From NCBI RefSeq assembly GCF_001008165.2, contig NZ_CP011452.2:2170001-2234000 (forward strand): a stretch of 64,000 nt of DNA, given 5' to 3'. The notes beneath the pieces are model-generated. The model was not told the DNA's origin and made no database searches. It worked only from the letters and a program-made list of their open reading frames with translations. The DNA comes from Croceibacterium atlanticum. GTDB lineage: Bacteria > Pseudomonadota > Alphaproteobacteria > Sphingomonadales > Sphingomonadaceae. The position numbers were made by a program, and so were the translations under genes. Shown one piece after another: positions 6,474 to 14,706 of this stretch; within the stretch, counting starts at the first letter, position 1, and every line of letters begins with the position of its first letter.

Positions 6474-8591
6474 TCACCAGATACGGACGCGATCTTCCGG
6501 CGCCAGATACAGATCGTCACCCGGTTCCACCTTGAACGCTTCGTACCAGGCATCCTGGTTGCGTACTGCGCCATTGGTGCGGAATTCTTCCGGGCTGTGC
6601 GGATCGGTCATCAGGCGCTGGCGGCCCGCCGCTTCGCGCTGTGCGGAACGCCATACCTGCGCCCATGCCAGGAAGAAGCGCTGATCGCCGGTCAGCCCGT
6701 CAATCACCGGGGCTTCCTTCCCGTCCAGCGACATGCGGTAAGCGCGATAGGCAAGGCTGAGCCCGCCATTGTCGCCGATATTTTCGCCCAGGGTGAAGCG
6801 GCCATTCACACAGGTATCGCCATTATCATAAGGGCAATAGGCATCATATTGTGCCGCCAGCTTGTCGCCCAGTTCGGTAAACTGCGCGAGATCGGCAGGC
6901 TGCCACCAATTGCGCAGCGTGCCCGTGGCATCGCTCTTGGCGCCCTGATCGTCGAAACCGTGGCCCATTTCGTGGCCGATCACCGCACCGATACCGCCGT
7001 AATTCACCGCCGGATCGGCGTCCGGGTTGAAGAAGGGCGGTTGCAGGATCGCGGCCGGGAACACGATTTCGTTGAAGACCGGGTTGTAATAGGCGTTCAC
7101 CGTCTGCGGCAACATGCCCCATTCGCTGCGATCGACCGGCTGACCCAGCTTGGAGCGGTTGTCCTCGATGGCCCATTCGGTTGCGCGGATACGGTTGCCC
7201 AGCGCGTCCCCCGCCTTGATCTCCAGCCCGTCATAGGTTTCAAACTCGTCGGGATAGCCGATCTTGGGGTTGAACGAATCGAGCTTGGCGATGGCCTGCT
7301 CTTTCGTTTCCGGCGTCATCCAGTCGTTTTCTTCGATGCTGACGGCCAAGGCCTTGCGCAGGTTCTTCACCAGCGCATCCATCGCCGCCTTGCTCTCCGG
7401 CGGGAAATACCGCTCCACATACAGCGCGCCGAGCTGTTCACCCAGCTGGCTTTCGGCGGCGGCAATCGCGCGCTTCCAGCGCGGGCGCTGTTCTTCCTGC
7501 CCGTTCAGGAACTTGCCGTAGAATGCGAAATTCGCATCGTCGAATTCACTGGGCAGGACGGAAGCATGGGCGCTGAGGAATTGCGCGGCCATATAGGCTT
7601 TCAGCGTCGCCAGCGGGGTTGCGCTGACCAGCTTCATCATCGCTGGCGTCCCGCCGCCGATCCCTTCCAGGGTTTCACGCGACAGTTCCAGCTCGGCCGC
7701 TTCCTCCTCGCCGGGCGGAATCTGCGGGGCGAGGAACTGCCCCTGATCGGAAAAGCCCGCCGCATCCAGCAGAAGCGCGGTCGGGAATTCCGGAGCCAGC
7801 GCCAGGAGATCATCCCGGGTCAGCTTGTTATAGGTGATGTCCCGGTTGCGCAGGGCCGTGCGGTCCCATTCCAGCTGCGCCACCTTGTGTTCGAAGGCAT
7901 AAACCGATTCCGCGGCGGCAGCCGGGTCCTGATACCCGGCCTTGCCCAGCAGGAACGTCAGATATTCCTTGTAGCGCTGACGGATTTCAAGGTTCCGCTC
8001 ATTATCCACCAGGTAATAATCGCGATCGGGCAAGCCCATGCCGTCAAAGCCGATGCTGACAATATAGCTGTCGGGATCCTTGGAATCGACCGTGACCCCA
8101 GCAGAAATCAGCGAAGGCAGGCCCGCTTTGGGGAATATGCGGACCAGCGCGTTCAGATCCTGCGCCGCGAAGATTTCCGCCAGATAGGGCTGCGCCGGGG
8201 CAAGGCCCGCCGCGTCAATCGCATCCGTATCCAGATAGGACTGATAGGCATCGACGATACGGCGGCCCGCAGTGCCGGGCGCCGGGTCCTGCTTCACCAG
8301 ATCGGACACCAGCGCCTCGACATCGGCAGTCGATTTCTCGCGCAATATGTTGAAGGCCCCGAACCGCGTGAATTCGGCAGGGATCGGATTTTCGCGAACC
8401 CATTTGCCATTGGCATAGGCGAAGAAATCGTCGCCCGGATCCACCTGCTGATCAATCTCGGCCGGGTCGAATCCCCAGGTGCCGAAATCCATGGTCGGGG
8501 TGGGAATGCGCTCCTCTTCCTGCGCATAAGCGGGAATGGCAATGGCAAGAGCGGCGGCGGAAACGCCTGCAGCAAGCATTTTGCGGATCAT
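6474..8591 (-). CDS. M13-family zinc metallopeptidase (neprilysin/PepO-like), exported
   Basis: 705 residues from the chosen start. The N-terminal signal peptide (MIRKMLAAG to IPAYAQ) indicates export to the periplasm. The M13 hallmarks are present: the substrate-binding NAYY motif, the zinc site HEMGH near residue 540, the third zinc-ligand motif ENIGDNGG, and the family C-terminus (final Trp). These enzymes cleave oligopeptides. A longer frame opens at 8699, but ATG 8591 has a GAAAGG ribosome site and starts the signal peptide exactly, so the extra 36 residues are rejected. Transcribed alone, downstream of the ABC exporter gene on the same strand. Confidence 0.95.
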   Translation of the reverse strand: MIRKMLAAGVSAAALAIAIPAYAQEEERIPTPTMDFGTWGFDPAEIDQQVDPGDDFFAYANGKWVRENPIPAEFTRFGAFNILREKSTADVEALVSDLVKQDPAPGTAGRRIVDAYQSYLDTDAIDAAGLAPAQPYLAEIFAAQDLNALVRIFPKAGLPSLISAGVTVDSKDPDSYIVSIGFDGMGLPDRDYYLVDNERNLEIRQRYKEYLTFLLGKAGYQDPAAAAESVYAFEHKVAQLEWDRTALRNRDITYNKLTRDDLLALAPEFPTALLLDAAGFSDQGQFLAPQIPPGEEEAAELELSRETLEGIGGGTPAMMKLVSATPLATLKAYMAAQFLSAHASVLPSEFDDANFAFYGKFLNGQEEQRPRWKRAIAAAESQLGEQLGALYVERYFPPESKAAMDALVKNLRKALAVSIEENDWMTPETKEQAIAKLDSFNPKIGYPDEFETYDGLEIKAGDALGNRIRATEWAIEDNRSKLGQPVDRSEWGMLPQTVNAYYNPVFNEIVFPAAILQPPFFNPDADPAVNYGGIGAVIGHEMGHGFDDQGAKSDATGTLRNWWQPADLAQFTELGDKLAAQYDAYCPYDNGDTCVNGRFTLGENIGDNGGLSLAYRAYRMSLDGKEAPVIDGLTGDQRFFLAWAQVWRSAQREAAGRQRLMTDPHSPEEFRTNGAVRNQDAWYEAFKVEPGDDLYLAPEDRVRIW

Positions 8592-8707
8592 GCGGGAACC
8601 TTTCGTCGAGAATTCGCAGGCGCCCGAGGACCGGACGCAATTGGAAAGCGACCTGATAACAGCCCTTTGCCTCCGCCCGGAGCTGTTGGTCGGTTTCATT
8701 TGAGACT

Positions 8708-8725
8708 TTGTCGATTAACCGACAA
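8708..8725. promoter_or_regulatory. 18-bp near-palindrome between the ABC exporter and M13 peptidase genes
   Basis: TTGTCG (8708-8713) and CGACAA (8720-8725) flank ATTAAC; the whole element reads almost the same on both strands. It lies about 117 bp upstream of the M13 start and 36 bp past the exporter stop. It could be an operator for the peptidase gene or a weak terminator for the exporter. Confidence 0.35.
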
Positions 8726-8760
8726 TGGCCGGCTGCCTCAAGCCCCCTTGTCGGAGCTGG

Positions 8761-10551
8761 TCAGGCGGCGGCGATATCGTCGAACTGCAAGGCCGCCAGC
8801 CTTGCATACAGTCCGCCATCGCCGATCAGCTGGGCATGATTGCCCTGTTCGACGATCCGCCCGCCTTCCATCACGATGATCCGATCCGCCGCCCGCACCG
8901 TGGCAAGCCGGTGGGCGATGACCAGCGTCGTGCGCCCTTGCATCAGCCGTTCCAGCGCCTGCTGCACCAGCCGTTCGCTTTCGGCATCGAGCGCGCTGGT
9001 CGCTTCATCCAGCAGCAGGATCGGCGCATCGCGCAGCAGGGCACGGGCAATCGCCACGCGCTGCCTTTGCCCGCCGGAAAGGCGCGCCCCGCCTTCGCCC
9101 AGGAAAGTGTCCAGCCCCTGCGGCAGGTCCGACAGGAAGCTTTCCGCATTGGCGGCGCGGGCGGCTTCCCAGATGGCTTCCTCGCTCGCATCCCATGCGC
9201 CGTAACGCAGATTGTCGCGCGCACTGGCGGCGAACAAAGTGCCTTCCTGCGGGACCAGCGCCATGCGGCGGCGGATATCGGCAGGATCCGCCTGCACCAG
9301 TGGCACACCATCCATGCGCACAGTGCCGACCTGCGGATCGTAGAACCGTTCCGCCAGCTGGAAGATGGTGGATTTGCCCGCGCCTGACGGGCCGACAATC
9401 GCCACCGTTTCCCCCGGTTCGATGGTCAGGCTGAAATCGGAAATGGCCGGCGTATCGGGGCGCGTGGGATAGCGGAAGGTCACGTTCTGGAAAGACAAGG
9501 CGCCGCGCGGCGGGGATGGCAGGGCCTGCGGACGTTCCGGCGCGGCGATGGCCGGCTTTTCCTGCAGCAATTCGCCCAGTCGGCTGGCGGAACCGGCGCC
9601 GCGCAGCAAATCGCCATACACTTCCGTCAGCGAGCCGAAGGCGCCTGCCACCAGCACGCCCGTCAGCACGAAAGCCGCGATAGTTCCGCCCGTCAGCGCG
9701 CCTTCGGACACCTGCACCGCACCGCGCCACATAACGGCGGTGATCGATCCGAAAATGCAGCAGATGGCCACGCCCGTCATGATTGCGCGGATCAGGATCC
9801 GGCGGCGCGCAGTGGTGAAGGCCTGCTCCACCGCATTGGCAAACCGGGCGCTCTCTCGCTGTTCCTGGTTGAAGCCCTGAACGATCTTCATCGCCCCCAG
9901 CACTTCGGTGACCTGTCCGCCGATATCGGCAATCCGGTCCTGCGTTTCGCGCGAGATTGCGCGCACGCGCCGCCCGAAAAAGATGATCGGCAGCAGCACC
10001 AGCGGAACGGCAACCACCATCAGCAGGGTCAGATGCGGCGCGAGATAGATCAGATAAGCCGTGCCGCCGATCGCCATGATCGCATTGCGCAGGGCCACCG
10101 AAACCGTGCTGCCCACCACATGTTCGATCTGCGCCGTATCCGCCGTCATGCGCGAGGATATTTCCTTGGGGCTGTTTTCCTCGAAAAATCCCGGTGACAG
10201 GCGCAGGAGGTTTGTCTGCACGGCCAGCCGGATATCGGCCACGACACGTTCGCCCAGAAGGGTCACGAAATAATACCGGCACGCCGTCCCCGCCGCGAGC
10301 ACGACCACGATGATGAAAAGGTAACGGAACCAGCGCCCGATTTCGCCCGGATCGGATCCTTCGGCAAAACCGCGGTCGATAATCATGCGGAAACCGGCGG
10401 GAATGGCCAGAGTCGCGCCCGCCGTTACCACCAGCGCCAGCAGCGCCAGCGCCACAAGGGCGGGATAACGCCCGGCGGCGCGGATTATCATCGAAAGGGG
10501 GCCGAGATTTTCGGCCGGTTCGACATCTTGCTTGGAAGGGGTACGCGCCAT
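8761..10551 (-). CDS. ABC exporter half-transporter (TMD-NBD fusion, MsbA/ABCB type)
   Basis: 596 residues with the order membrane domain then nucleotide-binding domain, so it works as a homodimer or with a partner. About six hydrophobic helices span residues ~25-320. The NBD has Walker A GPSGAGKST, a Q-loop, signature LSGGQRQR, Walker B ILLLDEATSALD and H-loop AHR. The substrate (lipid, peptide or drug) cannot be read from sequence. MsbA is possible, but no lpxK or LPS-core gene adjoins it. It is divergent from the PHB depolymerase gene with 156 bases between the starts. Confidence 0.93.
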   Translation of the reverse strand: MARTPSKQDVEPAENLGPLSMIIRAAGRYPALVALALLALVVTAGATLAIPAGFRMIIDRGFAEGSDPGEIGRWFRYLFIIVVVLAAGTACRYYFVTLLGERVVADIRLAVQTNLLRLSPGFFEENSPKEISSRMTADTAQIEHVVGSTVSVALRNAIMAIGGTAYLIYLAPHLTLLMVVAVPLVLLPIIFFGRRVRAISRETQDRIADIGGQVTEVLGAMKIVQGFNQEQRESARFANAVEQAFTTARRRILIRAIMTGVAICCIFGSITAVMWRGAVQVSEGALTGGTIAAFVLTGVLVAGAFGSLTEVYGDLLRGAGSASRLGELLQEKPAIAAPERPQALPSPPRGALSFQNVTFRYPTRPDTPAISDFSLTIEPGETVAIVGPSGAGKSTIFQLAERFYDPQVGTVRMDGVPLVQADPADIRRRMALVPQEGTLFAASARDNLRYGAWDASEEAIWEAARAANAESFLSDLPQGLDTFLGEGGARLSGGQRQRVAIARALLRDAPILLLDEATSALDAESERLVQQALERLMQGRTTLVIAHRLATVRAADRIIVMEGGRIVEQGNHAQLIGDGGLYARLAALQFDDIAAA

Positions 10552-10609
10552 CGCGCGCGGCGTTAGCGGATAAGCGGCGGGGATTGAAGTGCGCGAAGAG
10601 GCAACAATC

Positions 10610-10638
10610 TTTGCCGCATTGCAACATAACCCCTATAT
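10610..10638 (+). promoter_or_regulatory. Candidate phaZ promoter with an embedded TTGCAA palindrome
   Basis: A -35 TTTGCC (10610-10615) and a -10 CTATAT (10633-10638) with a 17-base spacer match the alphaproteobacterial housekeeping pattern (CTTGAC-N17-CTATAT). The spacer contains TTGCAA (10619-10624) within a TGC-rich tract. PhaR-type PHB regulators bind TGC-rich sites, so an operator here is plausible but unproven. Confidence 0.5.
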
Positions 10639-10707
10639 GACAGGGAAGATGAGCGGGGCCGTGGCGACCATCCACGAGTCTATCGCAGCGGAAATGAAGG
10701 GATAACC

Positions 10708-11931
10708 GTGCTTTATCACGCCTATGAATTGCAGCGTTCGCTGCTGACAAGCGCCAGCCGCTGGGCCGAGATAGGTGCGGAACTGCTGAACAATCCTGCT
10801 CTGCCGCTCGGTTATTTCGGGATGGGGCCGACCGTGGCGAGCGCCCTGCAGGTCTTCGCCCATATTTACGAACATCGCGGCAAGCCCAAATTCAACATCG
10901 ACAGCGCTATCGTGGACGGGAAGGAATATCCGGTCACCGAACAGGTCGTGTTCGAAAAACCGTTCGGTTCGCTGCGTCATTTCAAGCGCAAGGGTCTGCC
11001 CAAGGATGCGCCCAAACTGCTGCTGGTCGCCCCGATGAGCGGGCACTACGCCACGCTGCTGCGCGGCACGGTGGCGCGGATGGTGGAAAACCAGGAAGTG
11101 TGGATCACCGACTGGGCGGATGCGAAGTTGGTCCCATTGTCCGAAGGCCATTTCGACCTCGACGATTATATCGATTATCTGATCGAATTCCTGCGCTTCA
11201 TCGGTGAAGGCGCGCATATGCTGGCCGTGTGCCAGCCATCCGTCCCGGCCTTTGCGGCGGCGGCGATCATGGGAGCGGACAAGGATCCGTGCCGCCCCGC
11301 CACGCTGGCGATGATGGGCGGTCCGATCGATACGCGCGCCAGCCCGACCTCGGTCAATGACGTGGCGATGGACCGCCCGCTATCATGGTTTCGCAACCAT
11401 GTGATCGCCAGCGTGCCGATGAATTATCCGGGCGCCGGGCGGCAGGTCTATCCGGGCTTCCTGCAACTGGCCGGATTCATTTCGATGAATCTCGAAAATC
11501 ACATGATGAGCCATTACGAGATGTTCAAACATCTGACCCTTGGCGATCAGGATAGCGCCGACGCGACCAAGAAGTTCTATGACGAATATCTTTCGGTCTG
11601 CGACATGACGGCGGAATTCTATCTCGAAACGATAGAACATGTGTTCCAGCGCCATTCCCTGCCCAAGGGGGAATTCATCCATCGCGGCAAGCCGATCGAC
11701 CCGGATGCGATCCGCGACACGGCGCTGCTGGCGATCGAGGGCGAGCGGGACGATATTTCCGGCATCGGCCAGACCCGCGCCGCGCTCGACCTGGCGAAAC
11801 ACCTGCCGCTGAAGATGAAGAAATACCATCTTGCCCGCGATGTCGGCCATTACGGCATCTTCAACGGCAGCAAATGGCGGACCCGTATCGCCCCTGTGGT
11901 GGAGGAATGGATGCGCGCCCACGCGCGCTAG
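10708..11931 (+). CDS. phaZ: Intracellular polyhydroxyalkanoate (PHB) depolymerase
   Basis: 407 residues. An alpha/beta-hydrolase that mobilises intracellular PHB granules. Consistent with intracellular PhaZ enzymes, the nucleophile is a Cys rather than Ser: Cys175 in VCQPSVP. The Asp is in ERDDISG (Asp348 or 349) and His381 is in DVGHYG, the same order and spacing as the Cys-Asp-His triad of the Ralstonia enzyme. There is no signal peptide. It starts at GTG 10708 with a good GAAGGGA ribosome site. The biosynthetic reductase phaB lies 31 kb downstream; phaC, phaA and phaP are not in the window. Confidence 0.95.
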   Translation: MLYHAYELQRSLLTSASRWAEIGAELLNNPALPLGYFGMGPTVASALQVFAHIYEHRGKPKFNIDSAIVDGKEYPVTEQVVFEKPFGSLRHFKRKGLPKDAPKLLLVAPMSGHYATLLRGTVARMVENQEVWITDWADAKLVPLSEGHFDLDDYIDYLIEFLRFIGEGAHMLAVCQPSVPAFAAAAIMGADKDPCRPATLAMMGGPIDTRASPTSVNDVAMDRPLSWFRNHVIASVPMNYPGAGRQVYPGFLQLAGFISMNLENHMMSHYEMFKHLTLGDQDSADATKKFYDEYLSVCDMTAEFYLETIEHVFQRHSLPKGEFIHRGKPIDPDAIRDTALLAIEGERDDISGIGQTRAALDLAKHLPLKMKKYHLARDVGHYGIFNGSKWRTRIAPVVEEWMRAHAR

Positions 11932-11951
11932 CCACCAGGAATGCGGGCCGT

Positions 11952-13055
11952 TCAGGCCCGCAGCCGGGGCCGAGTGGCAATACGCGGCGCATGGGCGTTC
12001 AGCCATGCTTGCGCCGGCTTTTCCAGCCAGTGATAAAGCACGCCCGAAAGGACGAGCAGAAGCGCGGCATATAGTGCGACCTCGGGCCAGCTCAGTTGCA
12101 GATCGTCACCGACAAAGGCGATCTTGAACGCAATCAGCAGCGGCACATGCGCCAGATAGGTCGCATAGCTGACATCCCCCAGCCAGCGGAGCGTCGGGGC
12201 GCCAAGCAAACGCGCAACCGGCCCGCGGTCGAGCGCAAGGGCCAGCAGCATCAGGGCGAAAACCAGCGGGAGGAAAGCTGTTTCGGCCAGGCCGATGACC
12301 ATGCCGAGAACGAGCAGGCCCGTGCCCACCGCCAGGCAGATCGGCGCCGCGCCTTGCACATCCCGCCAGCGCAGCCAGAGATTGCAGATCATCGTGCCGA
12401 TCAGGAATTCAGCGAGACAGCGCCACACGCCGAGGCGGGTAATCGCATCGCCCAGGCTTGCCTCCCCGGCAAAGGCGAAGGTCAGATATAGCGCAGCTGC
12501 GAGCAGCAACGCCGTGGCGATCAGTGCCGCGCTAGGCAGTTTTTCCCATCGCAGGGCCAGCACGAAGAAGGGAAACAGCAAATAGGCTGCCAGTTCGGTG
12601 CTGATGGACCAGGCCGGGTGGTTCCACGACAAATCATCCGTGAAACCCCAATTCTGCACCAGCAGCACATGCAGCGGCAATTCCGCAAAAGGATAGGCCG
12701 ATGCGTCCCGGCCAGTCATCTGCAGGGCGAGCGCGAACGCCACCAGCACGGCCAGTATCGATATGTGGAGCGGCCAGACCCGGGCAAAACGCTTCCACCA
12801 GAAATGCGGCAATTGACCGAAACCGCCACCACGCAGCCGCCCGGCATAATTCAGCCACATGACGAAGCCGGAGAGCATGAAGAACAGGTCGACTGCCAGA
12901 TAGCCCTTGCCCAGCAGGGTGATGGCATCCGCCGGCAGCAGGTCCGCAAGGTTCAGGCGCATATGATAAAGCACGACAAGCCAGGCGGCGATGCCGCGAA
13001 TGCCCGTCAGCGCATGAAGCTGCGGAATTCCGCCGGTTTCCAGGCGCGCGCTCAT
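11952..13055 (-). CDS. Acyltransferase 3 family membrane protein (OafA-like)
   Basis: 367 residues with about ten hydrophobic segments. The opening TGIRGIAAWLVVLYHMR holds the family Arg-His signature, and FFMLSGFVMWL follows near residue 58. Members transfer acetyl or other acyl groups to surface sugars. Its ATG overlaps the stop of the upstream ligase gene by four bases, so the two are co-translated. The natural inference is that it O-acylates the glycan handled by that ligase. It is convergent with phaZ, with 20 bases between the stops. Confidence 0.93.
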   Translation of the reverse strand: MSARLETGGIPQLHALTGIRGIAAWLVVLYHMRLNLADLLPADAITLLGKGYLAVDLFFMLSGFVMWLNYAGRLRGGGFGQLPHFWWKRFARVWPLHISILAVLVAFALALQMTGRDASAYPFAELPLHVLLVQNWGFTDDLSWNHPAWSISTELAAYLLFPFFVLALRWEKLPSAALIATALLLAAALYLTFAFAGEASLGDAITRLGVWRCLAEFLIGTMICNLWLRWRDVQGAAPICLAVGTGLLVLGMVIGLAETAFLPLVFALMLLALALDRGPVARLLGAPTLRWLGDVSYATYLAHVPLLIAFKIAFVGDDLQLSWPEVALYAALLLVLSGVLYHWLEKPAQAWLNAHAPRIATRPRLRA

Positions 13056-14449
13056 GCCGGCGCACTGTCTGGATCGCCGGACATCCCAGCATTCGCCGCC
13101 CGACGGCTGGCGAGGCGTTCCTTGCGATCTTCCTCCTTCCGGGCCGTTATGCGGCGGGATACCAGCGTCATCAGCCCGATCTGCAGGCCTATCAGCATGA
13201 AGACGAAAGGCTGGTAGGCAATACCGATGAACAAGGCGCCCAGAAGATAGATCAGCTGGCCGTGCTGCAAGGCGGTTGCCAGCCCGCGCCAGGACTTCTC
13301 CTGCGGATCGTCACTGGTGCGATAGCGCCGGCGGATACGTTCCATCTGCCACAGGCCCAGCCCCTGCAGCCACAGCCACAGGAACAGGCCGGGCCAGCCC
13401 TGTTCACCCAACATTTCGAAATAGGCGGAATGATAGGCGCGCGCTTCTTCGGTGATCTGTTCCGTCCGCACTTCCCGCGATCCGCCTTCATCCACCACGA
13501 CACGGGTGGAATAGGTGAAGCTGTTGCCGAGAAAGGCGTCAAACCCGCCGCCAAGCGGATTTTCCTTCGCATAGTCCACCGTCCACTGCCACACGGCCAG
13601 CCGGGTTGAGGCCGACTGGTCCGCCTGGTGGTTGCTGATGGTGGACATGCGTTCGGTATAGCTGGCAGGCAGGAAAGGGATCGCCGCCAGAAGGGCCAGT
13701 GCGCCCAGCCCCATATAGACGAATTTGTATTTGACGCTGCGCAGGGTCAGCGCCGCCAGCAGGCCGATGCACAACAGCCCGGTGCGCGTCTGAGTGCCGA
13801 TGGGGATCAGCAGCGCGGCAAAGCACAGGGCCAGCGCGAAACCCATGGTCCAGCGGCTGGCCGGAAAGATCGTGCCGTTGCGCGCGACCCATATGGTCAG
13901 CGGGATGATTGCAATTGCCACGGTGGACAATGTGCTGCCTTCGTAAAGGCCGGAATTTTCCTGCACCAGCGCCGCCAGCGTGCCGTATCCGCCACCGGAC
14001 AACAGCGTCTTGATGCCGCCCGAAATGATGATCGAACCCGCGGACAGCACCATGAACAATGCCGCAGCCTCCAGCCGCAATCTGGTCCGCAGCGTCAGCG
14101 GCAGGAAGATCGCGAACAGCAATGCCTTCCACACCCAGGACCATTTGGTCTGCGCAGCCTCCGGGAAATCGGCCATGATCGTGGTCATCCCGCAATAAAG
14201 CAGCAGGACGAGGATCAGCGCCTGGCGGAAAGTGAAGCACCCGCCCTTCTTGTTATCCAGCAGCAGCCAGCCGCCAAATGCCGCGAGAAAGGCGATCAGC
14301 GAAACCGGCAGGCTGGGCAAGATCGACCAGCCGATCTTCTGCGGCGCGACGATATCGACATAGAGATAGGCCAGCACCCAGATGAAGGGGCGCCGCAATC
14401 CCAGCAACATCAGGATCGCGAAAAAGCCGAACAACGCCAGATCAAGCAT
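13052..14449 (-). CDS. O-antigen-ligase/polymerase-like membrane protein, exosortase-A-system type
   Basis: About 465 residues with roughly ten membrane helices and a large periplasmic loop in the second half (SNHQADQSASTRLAVWQW to ARAYHSAYFEMLGEQGWPGL). That loop, with its conserved His and Arg residues, is typical of Wzy/WaaL-type glycan polymerases and ligases. The sequence resembles the putative O-glycosylation ligase associated with exosortase A (PEP-CTERM sorting). A longer frame opens at 14524. I choose 14449 because the upstream small gene stops at 14442, giving a short coupling overlap, and GGGGATGG lies before it. No exosortase gene or PEP-CTERM substrate is in the window. Confidence 0.85.
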   Translation of the reverse strand: MLDLALFGFFAILMLLGLRRPFIWVLAYLYVDIVAPQKIGWSILPSLPVSLIAFLAAFGGWLLLDNKKGGCFTFRQALILVLLLYCGMTTIMADFPEAAQTKWSWVWKALLFAIFLPLTLRTRLRLEAAALFMVLSAGSIIISGGIKTLLSGGGYGTLAALVQENSGLYEGSTLSTVAIAIIPLTIWVARNGTIFPASRWTMGFALALCFAALLIPIGTQTRTGLLCIGLLAALTLRSVKYKFVYMGLGALALLAAIPFLPASYTERMSTISNHQADQSASTRLAVWQWTVDYAKENPLGGGFDAFLGNSFTYSTRVVVDEGGSREVRTEQITEEARAYHSAYFEMLGEQGWPGLFLWLWLQGLGLWQMERIRRRYRTSDDPQEKSWRGLATALQHGQLIYLLGALFIGIAYQPFVFMLIGLQIGLMTLVSRRITARKEEDRKERLASRRAANAGMSGDPDSAPA

Positions 14450-14615
14450 CGGTGCCATCCCCGGAACCGGCCTGCCGCCGCCAGCGGGGCACGGCCCTGG
14501 TTTCGGCATCGCCGCCTTCACCATCGTCGTCGTCGAGCCGGGGATTCATCGACAGCCGGATCGCGGCGATCGCCAGCAGCAGATGCGAGAGGCCAAGCGC
14601 GAAATAGTCGATCAT
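14442..14615 (-). CDS. Small single-pass membrane protein coupled to the ligase gene
   Basis: 57 residues: MIDYFALGLSHLLLAIAAIRL forms one membrane helix, followed by an acidic (DDDDGE) and then basic cytoplasmic-looking tail. The gene overlaps the ligase start by eight bases, a sign of translational coupling, and codon usage fits coding sequence. No ribosome site is clear, and an in-frame ATG at 14645 would add ten residues. Function unknown; it may assist or stabilise the ligase (inference). Confidence 0.55.
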   Translation of the reverse strand: MIDYFALGLSHLLLAIAAIRLSMNPRLDDDDGEGGDAETRAVPRWRRQAGSGDGTDA

Positions 14616-14706
14616 CGGAAGAAGACGCGCCCTCTCATGCGGCATGGCAACTGGCTGTGACGGCCCTGCCTTAAACGCCGCCGGTTGACGCGCCGTTAAG
14701 GTTGTC

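Noticed and set aside
6426-8879. An 817-codon plus-strand frame opposite the M13 peptidase
   Set aside because: The minus-strand protein has all M13 motifs; the plus-strand translation is a shadow with no recognisable features.
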